A stretch of DNA of 64,000 bases from Streptomyces sp. H27-C3 (lineage in GTDB: Bacteria > Actinomycetota > Actinomycetes > Streptomycetales > Streptomycetaceae): positions 1 to 64,000 of the forward strand of contig NZ_JASITA010000035.1 in NCBI RefSeq assembly GCF_030063415.1. The letters are read 5' to 3'. The translations under genes and the position numbers were made by a program. Under the pieces are notes generated by a model. The model was not told the origin of the DNA, did no database searches, and saw only the letters and a program-made list of their open reading frames with translations. Of this stretch, positions 8,635 through 17,251 are shown piece after piece; the stretch's first letter is position 1; each line of letters opens with the position of its first letter.

Positions 8635-9135
8635 TCAGATGCTGAAGCGCTCCTTGGCGAGCAACGGGCGGACCCGGGATTCGAACCCGCCGCTGCGGAA
8701 AGGGCGTTGCAGCAGACCGGGCCTCAACTCCTGCGCGAGCGAGGCGACGATCATGCCCTGGTCGAGGGCGAGGACGAAGTCGCTGACCCGGCCCGTCACG
8801 ACATCGACGGAGTCCCGGAATCCATAACCGTCGTCGTAGGCGCCGAAGTCACGGGCGAGCGCCTTGAGGTTGGCGAGCGCCTCGGCGCGGACCTGCGGGA
8901 GCGCGAGGAAGGAGGCGTGCGGGGTGACGACGCCGTGCGACTCGTCCCCCTCCACCTGCATGCCGATCGCGTCCACGCCGTACTCCCGGTAGCCGCCGGC
9001 CGGGATGTTCGCGGGGGAGAGCCCCAGTAGCCGTACCCGGCCTCGCGGTGAGCGTCTGCTTCTTGTCGGCAGCCACCTGTTCACCGCCCGATCCGCCGCA
9101 GGCGGTGATTCCGAACGCCGTGGCGAGTGGACAGC
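8635..9135 (-). pseudogene. Remnant of a glycoamylase-domain lipoprotein gene
   Basis: Reading leftwards from about 9135, one frame shows a lipobox-like segment (FGITACGGSGGEQ). This is followed almost at once by the C-terminal third of a Glycoamylase (PF10091-type) domain: GYGYWG, then after a one-base frameshift LSPANIPAGGYREYGV, GVVTPHASFLAL, FGAYDDGYGF and LALDQGMI, down to the stop at 8635. The several hundred residues normally lying between lipobox and C-terminus are missing, so this is an internally deleted gene. The frameshift is at tggggctc (about 9029), where one base is missing. The neighbouring NAT gene reads into its 5' part in another frame. Confidence 0.75.
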
Positions 9136-10013
9136 TTGGCCACCAGCAGCTCGGCGTCGGCTTCGGTCAGCTCGATCCCGAAGTCGTCGGCCAACGCCTT
9201 GGGCACCTCGGCCGCCTCCAGCTCCCGCACCTCGGGCGGGCTGTCGGCGCCGGGCCTGACGGTGGTCAGCGTGCGGTCGTCCATCACCTGCAGCCGGTCG
9301 GGGAAGACGCGCTGCACGAAGAGGCGGCCGGTGAAGGGGGAGTGGGAGCTCGTCGCGATGAAGTGGTTCGCCATGGAGTAGTCGGCGAGGTACTGCCGGT
9401 CGAGCGTGAAGGTGTGCCGTGGCTGCCAGCCGCCACCGGCCACGCCGCCACCGGCCACGCCGTCGCCGACCGCGCCGCCATCGCCGCCGCCCGCCACCGG
9501 CTGGTACAGCGTCCACCCGTCCGCGCCCGGCGTGACCTCCTCGCGCAGCAGCAGGTAGGACCACACGCTCTGCGCGTCCGTCGCCTCGGTCCGGTCGGTG
9601 ATCTCGATCGGCTCCAGCGGGCTCGCCCCGAACCCGACGTCGCACAGCCAGCGCCGCCCGTCGAGCTCGATCACCAGCATCGCGTGCGTGGCGGGCAGGA
9701 TCTTGCCGGGCCCGACATGGATGCGGCCCTGGATGCCGAAGAACGCGAAGCCGAGGCGCTCGAGGGCCGCCGCGTACAGCGACACGTGCTCGAAGCAGTA
9801 GCCGCCGCGCGGATTGCCGATCATCTTGGCCTGCAGCGCGCCGAGGTCGAGCGGGACGTCGCCGCGCAGGAACGCGTCCAGGTTCTCCCAGCGCACCGAC
9901 AGCACGTGCGCCCGGTGCAGCGCGCGCAGCGTCTCCAGGGTGGGGGCGCGATCGCCCTCGTACCCCAGCTGTGTCAGATAGGCGTCCAGATCGAGTGCGT
10001 CGCCGTTCCACAT
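9081..10013 (-). CDS. nat: Arylamine N-acetyltransferase (310 aa)
   Basis: The enzyme transfers acetyl from acetyl-CoA to arylamines and hydrazines. The Cys-His-Asp triad is visible: Cys73 in RGGYCFEH, His110 in ATHAML and Asp125 in CDVGFG. The size is slightly above the usual ~275-280 aa because of a Gly/Val/Ala repeat insert at about residues 172-196 (9425-9500) and a basic tail. The tail, from about residue 294, is encoded by DNA that in another frame is the lipobox region of the glycoamylase remnant. The original C-terminus may therefore have been replaced by recombination. The ATG at 10013 is a good start for the family (short N-terminus before the helical bundle). Confidence 0.88.
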   Translation of the reverse strand: MWNGDALDLDAYLTQLGYEGDRAPTLETLRALHRAHVLSVRWENLDAFLRGDVPLDLGALQAKMIGNPRGGYCFEHVSLYAAALERLGFAFFGIQGRIHVGPGKILPATHAMLVIELDGRRWLCDVGFGASPLEPIEITDRTEATDAQSVWSYLLLREEVTPGADGWTLYQPVAGGGDGGAVGDGVAGGGVAGGGWQPRHTFTLDRQYLADYSMANHFIATSSHSPFTGRLFVQRVFPDRLQVMDDRTLTTVRPGADSPPEVRELEAAEVPKALADDFGIELTEADAELLVAKLSTRHGVRNHRLRRIGR

Positions 10014-10118
10014 GCCGAAAATCCCCGTTCGGTCCCGTCGCGTCGAACATCAAAAATCGATGCGGTGCGGCAGGTGCAGCACGGCGCGCACCACGACTAT
10101 TCCGTCACCCGCGGTCGG

Positions 10119-10907
10119 TCACTCGGGGTCCGTCCCTCGTTCGCCCCGGCGGTGGATCTTGTTCCCCAGCCAGACCAACGGGTCGTACTTCCGGTCCACC
10201 GTCCGTTCTTTCAGCGGGATCAGCGCGTTGTCGGTGATCTTGATGTTCTCCGGGCAGACCTCGGAGCAGCACTTGGTGATGTTGCAGTAACCCAGCCCGT
10301 GCTCGTCCTGGGCGGTCCGCTTGCGGTCGAGGCCCGTCTCGGCTGCCGCGTCCAGCGGATGCATGTCCAGCTCCGCGACCCGCATCAGGAAGCGCGGACC
10401 GGCGAAGGACGCCTTGTTCTCCTCGTGGTCGCGCACCACATGGCAGGTGTCCTGGCACAGGAAGCACTCGATGCACTTGCGGAACTCCTGCGAGCGCTCC
10501 ACATCCACCTGCTGCATCCGGTACTCGCCCGCCGCGACCCCCGGTGGTGGTACGAAGGAGGGCACCTCTCGCGCCTTCGCGTAGTTGAAGGACACATCCG
10601 TCACCAGGTCACGGACGACGGGAAAAGCCCGCAGCGGAGTCACGGTGATCGTCTCCTCGGGAGAGAAGACCGACATCCGCGTCATGCACAGCAGCCGGGG
10701 CCGCCCGTTGATCTCCGCACTGCACGAACCGCACTTGCCCGCCTTGCAGTTCCAGCGGACCGCGAGGTCGGAGGCCTGGGTGGCCTGGATCCGGTGAATG
10801 ATGTCGAGGACGACCTCGCCGTCGTTCACCTCGACGGTGAAGTCCTTGAGCCCCCCGCCGCCCGTATCGCCCCGCCAGACCTTGAAGTTGGCCTTGTACG
10901 ACGTCAC
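10119..10907 (-). CDS. sdhB: Succinate dehydrogenase/fumarate reductase iron-sulfur subunit (262 aa)
   Basis: The electron-transfer subunit between flavoprotein and membrane anchor. The N-terminal plant-type 2Fe-2S ferredoxin domain has Cys54, Cys59, Cys62 and Cys74 (WNCKAGKCGSC then LLC). The C-terminal part carries CIECFLCQDTC and YCNITKCCSEVCPE for the 4Fe-4S and 3Fe-4S clusters. The GTG start overlaps the sdhA stop as GTGA (10904-10907), so translation is probably coupled. Sequence style and partner genes resemble the mycobacterial Sdh1 type rather than the classical sdhCDAB operon that Streptomyces usually also have. Confidence 0.93.
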   Translation of the reverse strand: MTSYKANFKVWRGDTGGGGLKDFTVEVNDGEVVLDIIHRIQATQASDLAVRWNCKAGKCGSCSAEINGRPRLLCMTRMSVFSPEETITVTPLRAFPVVRDLVTDVSFNYAKAREVPSFVPPPGVAAGEYRMQQVDVERSQEFRKCIECFLCQDTCHVVRDHEENKASFAGPRFLMRVAELDMHPLDAAAETGLDRKRTAQDEHGLGYCNITKCCSEVCPENIKITDNALIPLKERTVDRKYDPLVWLGNKIHRRGERGTDPE

Positions 10908-12850
10908 TCGTGGAGCTCCTCTTCGGCGAGGTACTTGACCAGCTCTTCCTTCTCGAAGAGGGCGAGCAGGTCGGGTCGGATGGGCACGGTGTTCTCCCGA
11001 TGGAGGGAGACCTGTCCTTGCGTCGGGTCGGCCGGCACCAACTCATTTGCCACAGAAGTCAGTTGGCACAGCAGGTTGACCTGCCGCCAGTCCCGCTCCA
11101 TGGCCGGGCAGTCCTCCCGGGTGTGGCCGCCCCGGCTCTCGGTGCGCTCCAGGGCCGCGCGCGCGACGCACTCGCTGACCAGCAGCATGTTCCGCAGGTC
11201 GAGGGCCAGGTGCCAGCCGGGGTTGAACTGCCGGTGACCCTCGACCCCGGCCCGTCGGGCCCGTACGCGCAGATCGGCCAGCTTCTCCAGCGCCTGCTCC
11301 ATCTCCGGCGCCCGCCGGATGATGCCGACCAGGTCGTTCATCGTCTGCTGGAGTTCCTGGTGGAGGCTGTACGGGTTCTCCGGCGGGCGCCCGTTCTCCT
11401 CGCCCGGCTGGGGCCTCTCCGCGCTGAAGGGACGCAGCGCCTCGGCTGCGGCCGTGTCGATCTGGGCCGGGTCCACCGCGGGCCGGGCGCCGGTCGCGAA
11501 GCCGGCGGCGTACTGGGCCGCGTGCAGTCCGGCGCGCCGCCCGAAGACCAGCAGGTCGGACAGGGAATTGCCGCCGAGCCGGTTGGAGCCGTGCATGCCG
11601 CCGGCCACCTCGCCCGCCGCGTACAGACCGGGGACGCCTCGGGTGGCCGCACTGTCGGACTCGACCGCGATGCCGCCCATCACGTAGTGGCAGGTCGGGC
11701 CGACCTCCATGGCCTCCGCGGTGATGTCGACGTCCGCGAGTTCCTTGAACTGGTGGTACATGGACGGCAGTCGGCGCCGGATCGTCTCGGCGGGCATACG
11801 CGTCGACACATCGAGGAACACTCCGCCGTGCGGGGAGCCGCGGCCTGCCTTGACCTCGGAGTTGATGGCGCGGGCGACCTCGTCGCGGGGGAGCAGCTCG
11901 GGGGGACGCCGGTTGTGGTCCGGGTCCTCGTACCAGCGGTCGCCCTCCTCCTCGGACTGCGCGTACTTCTCCTTGAAGACGTCGGGGACGTAGTCGAACA
12001 TGAAGCGCTTGCCCTCGGAGTTGCGCAGCACCCCGCCGTCGCCGCGCACCGACTCGGTGACGAGGATGCCTTTCACCGAGGGCGGCCAGACCATGCCCGT
12101 CGGGTGGAACTGCACGAACTCCATGTTGAGGAGCGGGGCGCCCGCGAGCAGCGCCAGCGCGTGCCCGTCGCCGGTGTACTCCCACGAATTCGACGTCACC
12201 TTGAAGGATTTGCCGATGCCGCCGGTGGCAAGGACCACGGCCGGCGCCTCCAGGACGAAGAAGCGGCCGGACTCACGCTCGTAACAGAACGTCCCCGAGA
12301 CCCGCTCGTCCTCCTTCAGGATTCTGGTGACCGTGCACTCCTGGAAGACCTTCAACCGGGCTTCGTAGTCGCCGAATTCGCGGAAGTCCTCCTGCTGGAG
12401 GGAGACGATCTTCTGCTGGAGCGTGCGGATCAGCTCCAGGCCGGTCCGGTCGCCGACGTGGGCGAGCCGCGGGTACTCGTGTCCGCCGAAGTTGCGCTGG
12501 GAGATCTTGCCCTCGGGCGTACGGTCGAAGAGCGCGCCCCAGGTCTCTAGCTCCCAGACCCGGTCCGGCGCCTCCTGCGCGTGCAGTTCCGCCATCCGCC
12601 ACTGGTTGAGGAACTTGCCCCCGCGCATGGTGTCGCGGAAGTGCACCTGCCAGTTGTCCCCGGAGTTCACATTGCCCATGGACGCGGCGATGCCGCCCTC
12701 GGCCATCACCGTGTGGGCCTTGCCGAAGAGGGACTTGCAGATCACCGCGGTACGGGCGCCGCGTTCGCGCGCCTCGATGGCGGCGCGCAGCCCCGCGCCG
12801 CCCGCGCCGACCACGACGACGTCCCACTCCTGCCGTTCGAGTTGCGTCAT
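10904..12850 (-). CDS. sdhA: Succinate dehydrogenase/fumarate reductase flavoprotein subunit (648 aa)
   Basis: The catalytic FAD subunit that oxidises succinate to fumarate. The Rossmann motif VVVGAGGAGLRAAIEA is at about residues 12-27. The HTVMAEGGIAA segment around the flavin-linking His and the active-site region QFHPTGM are present, as is the C-terminal HGSNRLGGNSLSDLLVFG. The length (648) matches the long Sdh1-type flavoproteins of actinobacteria. The ATG at 12850 is preferred over the adjacent TTG at 12853; a GAGGG lies upstream. The order anchor-sdhA-sdhB on the minus strand forms one operon. Confidence 0.94.
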   Translation of the reverse strand: MTQLERQEWDVVVVGAGGAGLRAAIEARERGARTAVICKSLFGKAHTVMAEGGIAASMGNVNSGDNWQVHFRDTMRGGKFLNQWRMAELHAQEAPDRVWELETWGALFDRTPEGKISQRNFGGHEYPRLAHVGDRTGLELIRTLQQKIVSLQQEDFREFGDYEARLKVFQECTVTRILKEDERVSGTFCYERESGRFFVLEAPAVVLATGGIGKSFKVTSNSWEYTGDGHALALLAGAPLLNMEFVQFHPTGMVWPPSVKGILVTESVRGDGGVLRNSEGKRFMFDYVPDVFKEKYAQSEEEGDRWYEDPDHNRRPPELLPRDEVARAINSEVKAGRGSPHGGVFLDVSTRMPAETIRRRLPSMYHQFKELADVDITAEAMEVGPTCHYVMGGIAVESDSAATRGVPGLYAAGEVAGGMHGSNRLGGNSLSDLLVFGRRAGLHAAQYAAGFATGARPAVDPAQIDTAAAEALRPFSAERPQPGEENGRPPENPYSLHQELQQTMNDLVGIIRRAPEMEQALEKLADLRVRARRAGVEGHRQFNPGWHLALDLRNMLLVSECVARAALERTESRGGHTREDCPAMERDWRQVNLLCQLTSVANELVPADPTQGQVSLHRENTVPIRPDLLALFEKEELVKYLAEEELHE

Positions 12851-12866
12851 CAAAAGGCCCTCACCG

Positions 12867-13697
12867 TTAGAAGAAGCGCGGATCGTCGAAGGCGCCGGAC
12901 GCCACGAGATAGACGTAGAAGTCGGCCAGCGCGACGCTGATCAACGAGGCCCAGGCGAGGCCCATGTGATGTGCGTTCAGCTTGCTGACCCACCCCCACA
13001 TCCGGTAGCGCACCGGGTGCTTGGAGAAGTGCTTGAGCTTCCCGCCGACGATGTGCCGGCAGGAGTGACAGGAGAAGGTGTACGCCCAGATCAGCGCGAT
13101 GTTGACCAGGAAGATCAGGGTGCCGAGCCCCATGTGGCCCCACGCGTAGTGCTCGTCGCGGAAGGCGAGCACGGTGTCGTACGTGAGGATGCCCGCGACC
13201 GGCACGGCGGCGTAGAAGAAGTAGCGGTGGATGTTCTGCAGGACCAGGGGGAAGCGGGTCTCACCGGTGTACTTCTTGTGCGGCTCGGCGACGGCGCAGG
13301 CCGGGGGAGACGCCCAGAAGCCCCGGTAGTAGGCCTTGCGGTAGTAGTAGCAGGTCAACCGGAAGCCGAGTGGGAAGATCAGGATCAGCAGTGCGGGGGA
13401 GAGGCCCCACCAGGATCCGAGGATGTCCCAGTTGGGGCCGCCCTTCATCGGTGCGCAGTTCTCCGCCAGACACGGGGAGTAGAACGGCGAGACGTACGGC
13501 GCGGCGTAGTAGTCGGCGTTCGAGAAGGCCCGCCAGGTCGAGTAGACGATGAAGGCGAGCAGTCCGGCGGCGGTCACGGCCGGCGCCAGCCACCAGCGGT
13601 CGGTGCGCAGATGGCGGGGCGTGATGGCGGCGCGAGACGCGCCGTGTACACCCGTGGAGGCTTGAGGTTCTGTGCCAGTGGCCAACGAGGACTCCAT
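12867..13697 (-). CDS. Succinate dehydrogenase membrane anchor subunit, Sdh1-type (276 aa)
   Basis: A polytopic protein with about five predicted membrane helices (roughly residues 38-58, 95-112, 150-170, 187-206 and 245-265). Several His residues lie in or near helices (NIHRYF, SCHSCRHIVGG, NAHHMG) that could ligate haem b or lie near a quinone site. It directly precedes sdhA with a 16-base gap, and its size and position match the single anchor subunit of Sdh1-type complexes. An extra cytoplasmic or periplasmic loop carries CLAENCAPMKGG. The ATG at 13697 has only a weak ribosome site. sdhC would be a functional rather than an orthologous label. Confidence 0.85.
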   Translation of the reverse strand: MESSLATGTEPQASTGVHGASRAAITPRHLRTDRWWLAPAVTAAGLLAFIVYSTWRAFSNADYYAAPYVSPFYSPCLAENCAPMKGGPNWDILGSWWGLSPALLILIFPLGFRLTCYYYRKAYYRGFWASPPACAVAEPHKKYTGETRFPLVLQNIHRYFFYAAVPVAGILTYDTVLAFRDEHYAWGHMGLGTLIFLVNIALIWAYTFSCHSCRHIVGGKLKHFSKHPVRYRMWGWVSKLNAHHMGLAWASLISVALADFYVYLVASGAFDDPRFF

Positions 13698-13754
13698 AGG
13701 GAGCGGGCAGTCGGGAGGGGGAACGGTCGGGCGGTCGGGCGGACTGTGCCGGAG

Positions 13755-14048
13755 TCAGGGCGCGTGCCGGTCGCGGGCGCCCAGGCCCTCGTCGTCCGTG
13801 TCCGTCCACAGCGAGCTGTCGTACGGGGCGTCGGGGATGGTCACCAGGTCCGGGCGTGGCCGGGGCTGCTGGAGAGTGGGAGCGGCCTCGCTGAGCAGGG
13901 CGAGGCTTTCGCGCAGATGGTCCGCGTCCGTGCGTACGCGTCTGATCTCCAGGCCGCTGCCGCCGATCTCCTGCTCCAGTCGGGCGAGCGACCTGGCCAG
14001 GTCGTCCACGCAGCGTCGGATGGCCGTCAACTCGTCTTGCAGGGACAT
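13755..14048 (-). CDS. Small coiled-coil protein upstream of the sdh operon (97 aa)
   Basis: Unrecognised. Residues 1-50 form a heptad-like helix (LTAIRRCVDDLARSLARLEQ). The second half is Pro/Asp-rich and probably unstructured. There is no signal peptide or membrane segment. The ATG at 14048 follows GTGAGGG. It lies 57 bases upstream of the anchor gene on the same strand, so it is probably the first gene of the sdh transcript. I recall a similar small gene at this position in other Streptomyces. Function unknown. Confidence 0.65.
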   Translation of the reverse strand: MSLQDELTAIRRCVDDLARSLARLEQEIGGSGLEIRRVRTDADHLRESLALLSEAAPTLQQPRPRPDLVTIPDAPYDSSLWTDTDDEGLGARDRHAP

Positions 14049-14454
14049 GTGTTGCCCTCACTTCCGCGGTGGTGGGTGGCATGCGGGACAGGGGGTCGCA
14101 CCCCCGGGCTCCGTGTGCGCCTGCGAGTGTCGCGCGTCACATCCCCCCTTGTGAAGAGATCTGCGGGGATTCCTGGAGTGCGCGCCTCCGTACGCGCCTC
14201 CGTACGCGCCCCCTTGGCCGGTCCGCGTCGGGTCCCCGGCCGGTCCGTATCGGTCCTGGGGCGTCGCGCACCGCCCTTCGTTGGGCCGCACGGGTGGGCT
14301 TGGGGCGCTCTGTCGCCGTGTCGGCGGCTTCTCTCGCGCGAGGTCCTTTTCAGTGAGAGGGCAATAGATGTGATCAGCTGCATATGCCGCCAAATGTGAA
14401 AACCGGGTTCATTCCGACAGGGAGTGGGCCGGGCCGGCCCTGGAGGTACCTGCC
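14049..14454. promoter_or_regulatory. Divergent promoter region, sdh operon / LpqW-like gene
   Basis: A 406-bp gap between divergent genes that must hold the promoters of both. A 12-bp unit CGCGCCTCCGTA is tandemly repeated about 2.5 times at 14181-14210. The lowest-GC part is 14350-14410, closest to the plus-strand gene. I could not identify convincing -35/-10 pairs for either direction. The GGAGG before the ATG at 14455 is clear. Confidence 0.5.
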
Positions 14455-16917
14455 ATGTCCCACGTCGGCGTCCCACGCGGGAAGGCATCCCGCTGCACGC
14501 CCCAGCGAAGCCGCCGCTCCCTCGCGCTCCTGACCACCGGCGTGCTCGCGCTGCCCGTGCTGGCCGGATGCAGCGCGGGCGACGAGGAGGCCCAGGCGGT
14601 GACGGCCGCTCAGGACGTCGCCCCGGCCGGGCGGGAGCTGGTCGCCGACGGCGGCTCGGTGCGCTGGGCCGTGGACACGATGCCCGCCACCCTCAACGCC
14701 TTCCAGGCGGACGCGGACGCCACCACCACGCGGATCGCAGGGGCCGTTCTCCCCTCGCTCTTCACCCTCGACGAGCGCGGCAGGCCGCAGCGCAACGCCG
14801 ACTACCTGGAGTCCGCCGAGGTCGTCGAGCGCGAGCCCAAGCAGGTCGTGCTCTACAAGCTCAACCAGCAGGCGGTGTGGAGCGACGGCCGGGAGATCGG
14901 CGCGCCCGACTTCGTGGCCCAGTGGCGCGCGCTGAGCGGCAAGGACACCGCGTACTGGACGGCCCGCAACGCCGGTTACGAGCGCATCGAGAGGATCGAG
15001 CGCGGCGCCAACGACCTCGAAGTCAAGGTCACCTATCGCAAGCCCTACGCGGACTGGCGTGCGCTCTTCACCCCGCTGTACCCGAAGGACGTGATGGGCA
15101 GCCCCGACTCGTTCAACGACGGGGCCCGCGGCAAGCTCAAGGTGACGGCCGGCCCCTTCGCGCTGAAGGAGCTGGACCGCGCGGAGGACAAGGCCACGCT
15201 CGTACGCAACCCCCGCTGGTGGGGGCAGCCCGCCAAGCTGGACACGCTGGTTCTGCGCGCGGTGCCGAGCGAGAAGCGCACCGCGGCCCTGGCCGGCGGC
15301 AAGCTCGACATCGCCGAGATCGGCCGCAGCGCCGTGGACCGCGTCACGCTGGCCGCCAGGGACGCGGGCGCCGCGAAGGGTCAGCAGTTGAACCACGGCC
15401 CCGGCGCGACGGTCACCCCCGCCTCCGCGCTCAGATCCTGGGCGCTCGCGAACGGCTCGTCGGACGAGAAGGCCGAGGCCGAGCAGGAGATCCGGGAGAA
15501 GAACAGCAGAGCGGTGAAGAAGTACGCGGACGAGCAGGCCGCGCTGCGCGGCTTCGCCATCCGCAAGTCGCTGGAGCCCGCCTACACGCAGCTCGCGCTG
15601 AACGGCACATCCGGCCCGCTCACCGACGACCGGGTGCGCCGGGCCGTGGCCCGTGCGCTCGACCGCCAGGAGCTGGCCGAGGCCGTGCTCAAGCCGCTGG
15701 GCCTGCCCGCCGAGCCGCTCGGCAGCCACCTCGCGCTGGCCGGCCAGCAGGCGTACGCCGACAGCAGCGGCGCGCTGGGCAAGCAGGACACCCGGGCCGC
15801 ACAGGCGCTGCTCGCCGACGCGGGCTGGACACCGAGCGGGGCGAACGAGACGCCGGACGGGACCGAGGCGGGCAGCAAGCCCAACAGCAAGAAGGACGAC
15901 GGGGGGAAGAAGGGGGACAAGGCCGAGCAGGAGGACGCGTCCGACGACGGCGGGTACATCGTCGGCGACGAGGAGAGTGGCGACAGCGACTCGAAGCCGG
16001 GCGACGGCGGCTACGGCTCGGAGTCCGGCCGCTACGTCCTGGCCCCGGCCCGGATCGCGGCGCTCCAGGGCGAGGCGCTGTTCCAGCAGGCCTCGTCGCT
16101 GGACACCGAGAAGTCGGACACCCGGAAGTCGGACGGCGAGGACTCGGAGGGCGAGGACTCGGGCAGCAAGAAGTCCGACGGGAAGAAGTCCGACAGGAAA
16201 TCCGACTCCGACTCCGGCTCCGATTCGGACCCCGGCTCCGGCTCCGGCGTCAGTACCCACGCCAACGCCAAGGCGAAGTCCAACGAGAAGGGCAAGGGCG
16301 GCGTCGCAGGCGCCTACGCCCCGCGCGGCACCGCCGCCCCCGCCGTCGTGGGCGGCCCGCTCGGCAAGGACGGCAAGGTGCTGACGCTGCGCTTCGTCCT
16401 GCCGTCGGGCCCCGGCTCCGAGCCGCTGCGCACGGTCGGTGACAAGATCTCGCGGATGCTGGAGGAGATCGGCGTACGTACGGAGATGATCAAGGTCTCC
16501 GACGCCAGCTACTTCAAGGACCACATCGCCGCGGGCGACTACGATCTCGCGCTTTACTCCTGGCCCGCCACCGCCTACCCGGCGACCGACGCCCGCCCGA
16601 TCTTCGCCAAGCCGGAGCCCGCGGCGGACGGCTCGCTCCAGGTCGAGCAGAACTACACCCGGGTCGGCACGGATCATATCGATCAGTTGTTCGACCAGGC
16701 GGCGGGTGAGCTGGACGACGAGGAGGCCCGCGACCTGATGCGGCGCACCGATGCCCGGATCTGGGCCGCGGCCGGGTCCATCCCGCTCTTCCAGCGTCCC
16801 GAGCTGGTCGCGATCAAGCCGAACCTCGCCAACGCGGGCGCCTTCGGCCTGGCCGCCCCGCGCTACCAGGACATTGGATTCAAGAAGCCGCAAACCGCCG
16901 AGACCAAGAAGAAATAG
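14455..16917 (+). CDS. LpqW-like SBP-family-5 lipoprotein with low-complexity insert (820 aa)
   Basis: An exported lipoprotein: basic N-terminus, hydrophobic stretch and lipobox LAGC with Cys at about residue 39. The body is an ABC solute-binding protein family 5 fold (N-lobe about 65-460; C-terminal segment about 640-800 resuming with VLTLRFVLPSGPG). A Lys/Asp/Ser/Gly-rich insert at about residues 475-625 interrupts the fold, with runs of Ser-Asp and Lys-Ser. There are no permease or ATPase genes alongside. It lies next to typA, as lpqW does in mycobacteria, where LpqW influences cell-wall glycolipid synthesis rather than import. Whether that role applies here is inference. The ATG follows GGAGG. 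Confidence 0.85.
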   Translation: MSHVGVPRGKASRCTPQRSRRSLALLTTGVLALPVLAGCSAGDEEAQAVTAAQDVAPAGRELVADGGSVRWAVDTMPATLNAFQADADATTTRIAGAVLPSLFTLDERGRPQRNADYLESAEVVEREPKQVVLYKLNQQAVWSDGREIGAPDFVAQWRALSGKDTAYWTARNAGYERIERIERGANDLEVKVTYRKPYADWRALFTPLYPKDVMGSPDSFNDGARGKLKVTAGPFALKELDRAEDKATLVRNPRWWGQPAKLDTLVLRAVPSEKRTAALAGGKLDIAEIGRSAVDRVTLAARDAGAAKGQQLNHGPGATVTPASALRSWALANGSSDEKAEAEQEIREKNSRAVKKYADEQAALRGFAIRKSLEPAYTQLALNGTSGPLTDDRVRRAVARALDRQELAEAVLKPLGLPAEPLGSHLALAGQQAYADSSGALGKQDTRAAQALLADAGWTPSGANETPDGTEAGSKPNSKKDDGGKKGDKAEQEDASDDGGYIVGDEESGDSDSKPGDGGYGSESGRYVLAPARIAALQGEALFQQASSLDTEKSDTRKSDGEDSEGEDSGSKKSDGKKSDRKSDSDSGSDSDPGSGSGVSTHANAKAKSNEKGKGGVAGAYAPRGTAAPAVVGGPLGKDGKVLTLRFVLPSGPGSEPLRTVGDKISRMLEEIGVRTEMIKVSDASYFKDHIAAGDYDLALYSWPATAYPATDARPIFAKPEPAADGSLQVEQNYTRVGTDHIDQLFDQAAGELDDEEARDLMRRTDARIWAAAGSIPLFQRPELVAIKPNLANAGAFGLAAPRYQDIGFKKPQTAETKKK

Positions 16918-17251
16918 CAGGTCAGAACCCTCAGGATTGGCTCAATTCCCTTGCCCGCCGGCGCCCCCGACGGGCAAGGTCGTGCCATCCGCCGACCCGG
17001 GACACGATTCCCACCCCGCAGGACTCTGACTGATTCGTCACACTGCCCCTGATGGGGCCCCGGAACGCGTTCCCGAGGCCCCTTCGGCCCGTCGCGGGCC
17101 CCTGAGGGCCCCGGTTTTCCTTGCCCGGGAAGCCCGCGCGGCAGTAGCCCCGTACCATGGGGGAAGCCGTGGCGCGTCCGCCCGGCGGGCGTATGAGGAC
17201 CGAACCGATGACGACGCCCGATCCCACGATCGAGAGAAGCGCAAGTCTCCT
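16918..17251 (+). other. Intergenic region before typA
   Basis: A 334-bp gap. It contains the terminator of the lipoprotein gene (16949-16979) and a second imperfect inverted repeat around a perfect GGAACGCGTTCC core with GGGGCC/GGCCCC flanks (about 17053-17082). The GC-rich stretch that follows presumably contains the typA promoter. No reading frame here looks coding. Confidence 0.5.
16949..16979 (+). terminator. Terminator after the LpqW-like gene
   Basis: CCTTGCCCG and CGGGCAAGG form a 9-bp perfect stem with a 13-nt loop, 31 bases after the stop codon. There is no U tract. Confidence 0.6.

Noticed and set aside
8671..8690. tRNA T-arm-like string GGGTTCGAATCCCGGGTC on the minus strand
   Set aside because: It encodes GGFESRV of the glycoamylase remnant in frame; no acceptor, D or anticodon arms can be built around it.
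14374..16893. Very long antisense frame opposite the LpqW-like lipoprotein
   Set aside because: Leu/Val/Gly/Arg-rich shadow; the plus strand has a lipobox and a family fold.
17053..17082. GGAACGCGTTCC-centred palindrome as a typA operator
   Set aside because: It is flanked by GGGGCC/GGCCCC and lies just after another terminator hairpin, so a terminator or read-through structure is as likely; kept only as a note on the gap.
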